Shown here: one piece after another, positions 31,901-42,600 of the stretch
How positions within the stretch are numbered: the stretch's first letter is position 1
Layout: each line of letters begins with the position of its first letter
Assembly (NCBI GenBank): GCA_963922205.1
Contig: CAWUHX010000136.1
Span: forward strand, 186,001-250,000
Source: Romanomermis culicivorax
Lineage: Eukaryota > Nematoda > Enoplea > Mermithida > Mermithidae
Direction of reading: 5' to 3'
DNA length: 64,000 nucleotides
The notes under the pieces: model-generated
Seen by the model: the letters and a program-made list of their open reading frames with translations, nothing else
The model's database searches: none
Told to the model about the DNA's origin: nothing
Program-made: the position numbers and the translations under genes

Positions 31901-34900
31901 CCCTCCGACAAATTGGAAACTAATTACGCACAGCGGGGCTCCCAGAACCACACCCCAAGAAAGTGGATGTTGACTCGAAAATGGAAGAAGAGTGGTTCTT
32001 CCTTCAGTCTTTTGGTTCTGCAGTTTTCGAGTTGGCTGGTTGGACTTTACGCGATTATGCTCGCTGTTTTAGTTTGCTGGTACATTACGCGACTTCGCTC
32101 GCTGCTTTGGTTGGTTGATCTTTACGCGACTACGCTCGCTGCTCCAGTTGGTTTGTCTTTACGCGACTTCGCTCGCTCGCACCTTACAGTCCATTGGACT
32201 TCAAAACGATTTACATTTTGGTTTGAGGCAATTGCGTTGCCTATACTTTACGGGACTCGGGCTTGGATACCAGCCGTTTCCCTGCTTCCAAATTGTCATC
32301 CGATAACCGGAAAACGAACGTTTATTTTCCAGTAATTTGTGCCAATATTTTACGCCCAATCGCTACGCGCCACCCTCGCGCCTTTTTGTCACGCCTTTGT
32401 AAGTATTGCCTTATCCACCTTATTTACTGTAAGTTATCTAATAAATATCAAAAAACCCCAGTTTTACAGTAATTCACTTAAACTCAAGAAAGGTCGTGAC
32501 ACATAGGATATATTATAACATGGGATATGTTATAACATGGGATATGTTATAACGTGGGATATGTTATAACATTGTATATGTTTCAACCTAGAATATATCC
32601 CTAGCACTCCCACTCAAAATATGTAAAAAAAGTAGCCTCCAAAAAAATCGCCATAAAATTTTACCTATTGCACGAAGAAAAATAATTTTTTTCCTAGATG
32701 TGCAAGTGTGCCTAGATGCTGTCATTAATAAACAACTCCTTAAGAACGCGATTACTGTAACAAATTGAAAAAATTAGAAACGCTAGCAAAAGCAATTTTC
32801 TCCCTACTTTTTTCCATGATATTTTTATTTTATGAGGAAGATTCTGCACATAAAAGTTATTTGTCACTGTTTCATTATTTTTCTGCGTTCATTTTTCTAT
32901 AAAATAGTATATTATACTAAAAAATATATTCAATAATCATTTTTCAAGATGTTTCTAAAAATTTCTATCCTAATTTTTTTTATTCAATTTTCATTATATT
33001 GTACATCGTTTATGCGAAAATTGCGTTTAAAATATATTGAAACCACTGTGAGTCAATTTGACTCACAGTGAAATTTGCATATTTCATGTGGTATATTTTA
33101 TTATAATAATAATAAATAATAGAAAACGTTGTTTTATTATTATATAAACAGTTTGAAAGTATTTGAATCACTTTGACAATAGGAAATACAGAAAAACGCG
33201 CGAGTGCGTCAATTTGACTCACAGTGGGAGTGCTAGGGATATTATAACATAAGATATGTATGTTATAACATGGGACATGGTATAACATTGGATACGTTAT
33301 AACATAGGATATGCTATAACATGGGATATGTTGTGTATGTTTAAAAAAATGTGAGCATCGCGAGCCCCAATATCTAGTATTGTGTAAATTTACAGAACAC
33401 GGTGTCTGACGCTGCCATACATGCACAGCATAGAAATTCTGTGGGGGGTCAGCCAGGACAAGGGGTGAAACACAAAATTTTTTTCGTTTTTGATAACGAA
33501 AAGAAAGGTCTCAGAAAGTCTTCGAAAATCCAAGCAGCATATTCTTCAACTTATATCATTCAGATATGTGAAACTATTTGCTTAGACAACACTTTACAGT
33601 TTTCATGTTACTTTTTTGGAATCAGGTATGATTTGTTTAGAAAAATTGTGAAACTACAGCATCACTTCCACTTTTGTGACGACTTTCTCTTCTGTCTAGC
33701 TCATTTTCCTTCATCATCTTCTCAATCATTGCTGTGGTAGTTAAATGTGCCGGGGGTCAGCAAGATTCTGCTGGGGGTCAAAACCCCCCAAACCCCACCA
33801 CGTGCATGTATGGACGGAGCCAACCTGCATATGTCAGAAGGAGAGTGTGTTAAAAATCGAAAAAATTAAAAATTTTCAACTTTTGTGTTACTGTACCTAT
33901 GCGACTTTTGACTTTCACACAAAATGAATATCATTGTCATTCCTAAAGCATCAAGTTACTCAAAATACGTGACTTTCAGGTGGAGTTAATTTTTTACCTC
34001 ATCACTTTAGCTGAATTCTACCAGAAATCAGTAGAAGTCAATTTCAGAAAATAAAGCGGTCAGGAACGATATATGCAGGTTGCTTGGCACTTGTGTTGAA
34101 GGGGTGCCGGAGCTGGTCCACTACTGGCCAATGCGGGGGTATGTGTGACCATCCTGTCCCGACCAGGGCTCAACGTAAATGGCCGGATTCAGAACCCGTG
34201 GATTGGCTTAAAAATCAATCCTATGGGTGGAATGTTGTATGTTATCATACAACACTTGCGACCATAAATGCACAGCATAGAGATTCTGCTGGGGGTCAGC
34301 CAGGACAGAGTGTGGAATAGAAAATTTTTTCCTTCCACGATAATGAAGAATCTTAGAAAGGTCTTCTAAAATCCAAACAGCATATTTTTTAACCTAAATT
34401 AGTCAGATGTGTGAAATAATTTGCTTAGACAGCACTTTTTTAAGTTTATTGTTACTTCTCTGGAATCAAGTATGCCTTGTTTGAAAAAATTGTTGAACTA
34501 CGGCATCAGTGCTATTTTATGACCACTTCCTTTTCTCTCTTGCTCATTTTCTTTCGTCAACTTCTCAGTCATTACTGGGGGAGTAAAATGTGCTGGGGGT
34601 CTGCTGGGGGTCGAAACCCCCCCCCCCAAACCCTCCCCACGTACTTGCGACCCGTGAATATCCTCAAGTTTTTTAACCTGTAAGGTATATGCAGCTTTTC
34701 ACGTGTAAGGTATGTACAAAACGCATGTAAACTGAAGTTAGTGTACAGATGACCATCTGCCCCAAACTAATGTGAAATACAGCGTGTTTCGGGTCATTTA
34801 TCTACTTATTCTTGGGCTTAGGTGGAGGGACGGAGCGGAGCCAAAACACGCCCATGCTGACTGCTGCGCGCCGCACAGCTTTCTTTTTTACACTTTGATC

Positions 34901-36609
34901 TTTACACCATACCTGCTGACCTCACAAAAAATATAGAGGTCGCTCAAGTCGGTTGTTTATTATTTGGATTTCTTTCCTAGGATTATTTGGAAAAAATAGA
35001 CTATAAACGAGCTTTTCGACTTTTTTGATATTTTGATGATCTTTGTTAATTTTTTCTTTGTTCTGTTTTTCTTGAAATGCTTGTAAATATAACGAGTGGA
35101 AAGCAGGTATTATTTCATATTTTCCGCATTTCAGGCTAAACCATATGTCTCAAGGGACTGGAAATTTGCGAGCCTAACCAACTAAGCCTTACTATTTTTT
35201 AAATAAGAACACCTGCAGTAAAAGCTTTACGTAGAAGATTTATTGAGTAGTATTAATTTCAGTTATTTTTTAATTTACAAGCACATTATGAAAAGCAGGC
35301 TTTGAATGCTATAATCGATATATGAAACAGATTTAGTTGAAAAAACACTGTTCACGAAGCCGCCTTATCAGCCACTTTTTGTACAACTAGCCCCAAATGT
35401 GGGTTACTTTTTGCAATTGGGTTATCCCATTTTAATTTATATACAAATTTATAAAAAAACATACCCTGCTTCATCGTCGAAGTTGATATACAATTTCGAC
35501 ATTTGAAGGTCACGTTTCTTGAGGGACATAATGGAATCGAAGGCGTCGGTCAACAGATGTTTCCTTCTGATGATAAGCCTGAAAATAAAATTCAACCATC
35601 CTATGGTCTGTTCTTCTCTAAATGATTCTAAATAAGGTGGAAAACAATTAGTGTTTCATATTTTTAAGATTTTCGACTAAACCATAGATCACATAGTACG
35701 GAAAATTTGTGACTATGTTCAAATAACGTTTAAAAATTTTTTGAATGAAAAACCTTACTGTAAAAGGTTTGTGGATTCTGACGACAACACTGATTTTGAT
35801 CACTTTTCAATTTGCAAGCGTTTCGTAAAAAAACAGACTATACTCACAATTTTATTGTGATTTCTGTGATAATTATTTTCCAATATTTATAGCGGAAGAG
35901 AGCAATTGCAGAAATCAAAAGAAATGCGGAAAATAAATTTAGAAATTCTGAAAGAATTCTGAATTCTTGTTATCTCGTAAAAAAGCTCACTTTATCTTTT
36001 CTGGACCCTGACCAAAACCATTTTCGCCAAGACGTAAATAAAAATCGGTCAATTTGAGGTCGAAATCGCTAAATTTTGATATCGACGACGATTTTTCAAC
36101 TTCGGTTAAATATGTTGAGTCGGACAAAATTTCTTCCTCACAAGTACTGTAAGTGAGGGAGAGTTTAGACAAGTTAGTGTTGTACTGTACTGTACAAATT
36201 GATAGCATTCTGGAAGTGGTGGGTTGTAGAAAATTATGACAAAAACATTTTCGAAAATACTAGGAAAGAGAATTTATCGTTCTGATCAAGTTCGGTAAAA
36301 TTCAAGGAACTTCAGTAGTCGAATCTTGGTAACTATGATCCCAGAAGAGTAACTTTCATTTTTTTTCAGATGATATTTTACCAAGTACCGATTTTCATCA
36401 AGCTACAGTGAAACCTACCTGAGAGCCATAATCAAATCGACATCATTGACGTATTTTTTTAAAGCATGAACGCCAGATTTACTTATTGTTTCCAGTTTCC
36501 GTTTCAATTTGACCTGATTGTATTGATGAGTAAGGCGAGAAAAGATGAATTCTACTGATCCAGGTTTCCGTAAAAATCGTACGACTTTATCATTGTAGGT
36601 TAGTTGCTC
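25972..36609 (-). CDS. HECW: HECW exons 18-26: helical region and HECT domain
   Basis: Exon 18 ([18 protein letters not shown]) and exon 19 ([18 protein letters not shown]) lead into the HECT N-lobe in exons 20-25. Landmarks are [35 protein letters not shown] and [15 protein letters not shown]. The C-lobe ([13 protein letters not shown]) is completed in exon 26, where [13 protein letters not shown] holds the catalytic Cys (codon 26073-26071). The protein ends four residues after the last conserved helix, as usual. The intron between exons 20 and 21 (29547-35464, 5.9 kb) is largely built of mobile DNA. Confidence 0.95.
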
Positions 36610-39600
36610 CTGAAAGAGATAGAAAAGTTAAGCCCCATTCAGAAGTGAAAAATCTTAGGGTTTTTGTCGCCGAAAATCGGCGAGTATCGACAGTAGCGAC
36701 AGTCGTCGATTCTAAGGTATGAATAGGCAGTTTGCAGAAAGTCCAATTCAATAGTGAAAAAGTCTTAGGATATTTGTCGCCGGCAATCGGCAACAATCGG
36801 CGACTGCACTTTCGAATTGGGCTTTAGAGGGTAAGATAGTCAAAAGATGAAAAAAAAACTGAAGCCGAAACGAAGGAAAAAAGAATAACAAACCAAAAGA
36901 AAAAACATAAAATAAGGAAGAATTAGAAAAATGTTGGTAAAAAGTAAAAACTTGGAAATTCTTATCCCAAGGGAAAATAAAAAGCTATAAGTACAAAGTC
37001 CGTTCTGCGGTCTTCCGAATCGGCCGGCGGTGCGCTTTTCGCTCTATGACGCCGCTGAAAGACGAAACTTTTCGGCAAACGAGGGTCGATAAACGTCGTT
37101 CTTTTGAATTTATGATCAATGAAAAATTCCTGAAAAAAACAATTTTTCCTCGTCAAGTAGGATGATCATTGCCGAGAAAATTGGACTTACTCGTCCGGAT
37201 ACATCGACTTTCAGTTCCCAGTCGGTGGGCATACCTTGAGTTTTGTCGGCGAATTCGTTCAATAAGGCTACTAAATCTTTGTTATACTGAAATCTAAAAA
37301 AATTGATGAAATAAACAAAAATTTCATCGTATTTTCAAAAATTTTATCAATTATTTAGAACAATTTACCAATTTTTCAGAAAATGCTGACAATTTTTCCA
37401 AAAGTTTATCAGTTTTGTATCATTAAATAGAGTTGTAATTTTAATCAGGAAAAATTTTGATACTCCTTGCGTGCCCATAGCACTATTTTTCAATACGACG
37501 GTGCATTTATAATTTTTAATATTTTGGAAAATCAAAAAAACGTGAGTTCAAACTTTAGTAACCACTGAAAATACATAGACGTTCATAGAAGCAACATTGA
37601 AGTAGAACATCAGCGTTTCTATCATCCAGTTTGAAACTTTGGCAGCAATGAATCCATTCCCTTAACCGTAATGTAGTTTATTTCTTCTGCAATAAAGCAT
37701 TAGTGTCATGAGCACGTGTCTGCGAATGTTCAATTTAAAACTGTGAGGTAGATCGCACAAAATTCATGTTCTTCTCATCGAACTTCGTTTTAGAATGAAC
37801 ACTCAAAATTGTGTGAAACAAGCCCGAATAATCTGCTTCCCAAAATTTTGGTTGTCTTACCTATCGAATTTATCGCTATCTTTCCTAATCCTGTGGATTA
37901 TGTGTCGAACGCTCTGACTGTTGTCGTAAATTTCTTTGGCTTTCTGTACAAAACAGAAAATTTTCCGGAGGAAACGCTTTTTATGACTTGCAATTTATAC
38001 ATTGTTAGACTGAAGCGAAGAAATAAAATCTGGCCTGAGTAAAAAGGTGATTGCTGGCCATTCCGTCGGGAGTTTGGATGTCCGTTCGGGAACATCCGGT
38101 CGTTCAAAGGCGGAACCAATGGTTTTTCGGTGACAAATAACTCTAAATGGATAAGTATTTTTCGATTTAAAGTGTGATAAGTGAATTCACACAACCAACA
38201 TTCTTGCATGGAATGAGAAAGGAGTTCTGCAAACACTAACAGTATGTCCGTACCGTCTCAATTATTTTAAATTTAAAATCGTATCACATTGTTTTTAGTT
38301 CAAATATCTCCGTTGTGGAATTTTATGTTCATGCAGATTTATAGAAGGAGATACCGCAATTCTAATATTTTAATTCTAGACTAAAAATGCCAGAATTGAG
38401 TTGAAGGTGATCAATATTAGGAGAAAATAAAGTCTATGCACTGAACCTTTTGGTCTTGTCAGTTTTCCGGATATTTTCGACGCTTTGCTTGAACAATTTG
38501 GGTCTATGCCAAGACGTGGTTTTATTTAAATGATCGACGTAGAAGATTCGCCCGTGTGCGTCAATTCTAGCTTCACAAACTTGAAAATGATTGAAAAAAT
38601 AACTGTAAAAAGACAAGGCAGAAGATAAAGCGGAAAAAATGTTGGATGGAAGATAAAAAATTTTAAAAAACCTTCATGCAATACGTATGTGTATTCCGAA
38701 TACAAATATCGTGAAACATAGAAAGAATCATACAATACTGCTTCTTGACTAGTAGAGGTCTGAAAATTTGCTATTGGGGCAAATAGGTTCTTACTTCTAG
38801 ACATCATTTTAGAAAAAGAAGACTAAAGCTGATAAGATTTTTATCCCCGTTTACTGATAAGTTTAAAAAGAATGTACATCATACTTACTGGCCAGAAGTT
38901 ACAACTCTAATGAATTCGTTAAGGTTGATGAATCCTCTGATTAATTAAATTTTCAGTGAATCTCAGACATTAAAAAGAGATTGGCTTCAAAATGATAGAA
39001 CCCCACCTCTTACAGTAAGCCGAGGACGGGGAAATTTTTTAAAATGTTTAAAGTCAGCTTATCGATCATAAACTTTGAGAAGATAGCTTCATCATACATA
39101 TCAAACTTACACGCCGGTAGAATCATATCCAATTGATCGATACTACTTTGTACGAAACTTTCATTTTTCGACGTCGAAGATTCTACTGGCGTCGTTGACG
39201 AAAAATTCCGTTTCAAAGTGTTACAATCGGGACAGGGCGAATTTTTCAACAAAATTTTCAGTTTTTGACCGTCACCCCGAAAAATCGGCGACGACGAAAC
39301 TGATGTGGATGGTTGTATCGAATCATTTTCTTTGGAATTGAATCCGACGGCCGTTTTGACGGTTGATCGATCAAGGACGGCAGGGTTCCTCAGACAAGAA
39401 CCGCAAATTAAGTGATCGGCAACGGTCAGGTTCAACGTATCGGGTCGGCGACGACGAAATTTCGGGTAGGAGACGGGTGTTTGAGGAACGCTGCGGGTTT
39501 TCGAATGCTGGTCACAGGGTCGTTGTAACAGACGACTGGGCAAAACAGTTTCCAAGCTGAATAGGAGAAAAAGCCGGTTTGACCAAAAGACCTTATTATC

Positions 39601-42600
39601 CCGAAATCACTTTCTGAGCTTTTAAATATAGTTAAAAGTAGTCATTCACTTCCACCTGAAACTTTAGAAATTGACAAAAAGTGACAAAAAACGTTTTCCT
39701 GCCAAAATTGTTTTTCGAAGTAAGTTTTTACCATTAGCATACCCCTATCCTAGACTTCCCTACATTTTTATTTCTAGACCCTCCTACATAGAAGATTTTC
39801 ACCGTGAATCTGTGGTCAATACGAAGAATGATTACCAACGTCAGACTAATTTCCTCGCTGTTCTAATTGTGAATAACAAATTTCAATTCTGCTTGATTTG
39901 ATTCCTTTTCGCTTTTCTTTTTCCGTTTTTGTGTTTCCAGTGTTTTCCGTTCTGGCCATGCTATTGCTTCAATTATGATAAAAGTACGGTATCACAGTAC
40001 GTTTTTTGTATCCAATTCTTTTTTCGCATTTTTCGCCCTTTTATGATGATTCAAGTTTTCTCTTACTTCATTTTATAGTTCTTTTCTTGTACGTTTGTCT
40101 TTTTTGTTTTTCTTTTCATATCTTTTATTCTCTTGAATTTTTTCTGACTTTTCTATTTTAATTTTTTCAGTTTCCCTTGCTTTTTTACCTACAGTGGTTC
40201 TCTGGTTCGCTTTTTGTTTCATTTTTATCTAGATGATTCTCTTTGTTATTTCTTTCCTCTTGCGTTGTTTGAAGTAGTTTGCTTCATACAAAATTATTTT
40301 GTGTTTCTTTTCATTTACTTCTCTTCTCCACTTTTGAGTTTACAAGAGTCTTTTCCGCTAACTCTTTTTAAACTTCGATATTGTTTTGTTAGCTTTCTTT
40401 GTGATCTATCCTTATTCTTTTTTCATATTTTACGTTTAATTTGGTGCTCCTGATATATTATATTTTTTTTGTCTTTTCTATCGGTTCATCTTTACATTTT
40501 GATAATATATTTCTGATTCTATTGATTTACTTTTTATTGCATCTTCTTGTTTCTTCCTGCTTCTTTCTTTATTTCTCTTTGTTTCCTTTTACTGATTGAT
40601 CTTTCATTCATATTATTTTTTCCTGTCTGTTGTAGTGGCATTTTCCAGTATACCACAACTGTTTAATGTCACTTTACAAATTCTCGATTTTTACAACCAA
40701 AGATGAGCATGTCTCCAGCATGCCATCTTAATTCAAACCGGGCGACGCAATTACTGTAGTCATTGTGTCGTGTGCCAGAATTTCGGTCAGTGAATTATTA
40801 TCATCGTTTTGTAAATTTGCGTCTGGTCGTCCCTCTCTGCCAATTAGACATCACCGCACTAACTTCTCGCCGCTGATTTAAATATTTTAATTGAGAAATC
40901 GAAGATTTCTCAATTTAGAATATCACGATATTGCAAATTATTTTGAGCGTTTGTCTGATAAGAAAAGGTGTACATGTCCCAGCCCAACACTGGGTAAGAC
41001 TTAATATTAAGGTCTGAACTTCTCGGAACTCCTGCCTAAATCATTCTTGGTTTCAAAATTAAATCTAAGTATTTTTGGTGGATCACCAGCCAAGAGTCTC
41101 AAATAAAAATAAAAGAAATTGAAAATATAACACTGATGACTGTATCTGACGCCCCAGCCACGTGGATTTGGGCGTATGACATTGGCCCGGTTGCACAACT
41201 GTTACCTTTGAAGAAGGTCCAAACTTCGCCAGTTGGTTCGACCTTCGCTGCAACCTTCCCATTGCACAACAAAACTTGAAGCGAAGGTACGACCTTCGTC
41301 AAAGGTTCGACTTTCATTTACTGTGTAACCCGAAGGCTCGAGCTAGAGCTGCCCTTCATGTGAAGGTCACATCTTTTCGGCAATATTTAACTGTTAATTC
41401 ATGGCGAAAATAGCTTATTATTGGCCTTAATCTGCATTTTATGTGATTTTTTCCTTTCATAACATTAAATTGACGTCGTGCTGGCGTTTTCCCTTAAATT
41501 AGTGCCATGTGTTTGGTTTCTTATGCGTTTTTTTCGATTCATATTGCAGAAACTCAGTCTTGTTTCAAGTTTCTCAGCATTTTCAATGTTTATCACTAAT
41601 TCTCTGCCTTAATTTCATTTTTTATTGAGTTTTTACTCATTTTAGCGGTGATTTCCCTCCCCCATACTTTTCCCATTTTTTGACCATACCTGTAAGAGGT
41701 CCAACCAGTTGGGGGGGGGTTAACCCAAAATTATGGATTGGAGGTCCCAACATTTCCAAAAATTTGGGGAGGGGAGTCGAAAAACCCCTAAAAAGTCGAA
41801 AAAATTTCGAAAATTTTCCCAAAAAGGGCCAAAAAACACTTTTTTTTCCTGATTTTTTCCAACTTTTCTGAGTTTGGGGGAGAGTTGGGTATAGGGTTGA
41901 CCAAGTTGGGGGTGATGGTCCCCCTCAACCTCCCCCCAATTACAGGTATTTTTCTGACAAAAAAACGAAAAATTTTAAAAAACTTCCAACAAACTTTTGG
42001 TCAGTCAATTCAGTGTGTTGATTCTTGCGCTTCCAGTCATTCATAACCTTAAGTTATACATTTATAACTGTATAACTTAAACGTTTATAACCGTAATTGG
42101 CGCCTCATTCTTGCAATAACCTCTCTCTGAATTGTGCTGCTTTTATTGTTCTTCGACACAACAGAAATAAATTAGATACAGTATAACTCACTAATCCATG
42201 CAAAATAACAGAAACAGCTTTACTTGTGGATCGGAAGGCAGTGAAGGTTCGACCTTCACCGGGAAGGTCGTACCTTCGAAGGTTCAACCTTCACTCTGAT
42301 TGTGCAACTGGAATGAAGGTTGTACCTTAGAACGTTTTACCTTCGCTCGAAGGTACGACCTTCGGCGAAGGTTCTACCTTCACGAACATAACAGTTGTGC
42401 AACTCAGCTCAGGGCCCTTCCTCCTTGTAGGGGGAGGGGTGTTATAGTGATGTGTCTGGCTATTCATTATGCAGCATGCCCCGCACTCACCACCACCACT
42501 ACAACCACAATTTCTGAACCATCCACATGGCTCGGTTAGCCCAGTTGGTAGGGCATCTGCCTTGTATGCAGAAGGTCGAGGTTTCGAGCCCCTCACTGAG

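Larger units (their letters stand above)
31296..33340. repeat. Interrupted ATGTTATAACAT palindromic arrays
   Basis: Imperfect tandem copies of palindromic ATGTTATAACAT, spaced by GGGATAT, AGGTCT or GGCCT-like links, occupy about 31296-31614, 32502-32597 and 33240-33340. The original array has been split by a solo LTR (31615-32501) and by a 642-bp MITE (32598-33239). The 31320-31530 part adds AAAAAATTTTT-rich spacers. Confidence 0.75.

Noticed and set aside
31835..32335. 166-residue open frame inside the solo LTR
   Set aside because: It reads through the CG-rich internal repeats of the LTR; repeated Leu/Tyr/Ala blocks come from the tandem unit.
37809..38042. Plus-strand open frame over HECW exons 14-15
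   Set aside because: It is the reverse of two coding exons whose minus-strand translation matches HECW with correct splice phases.
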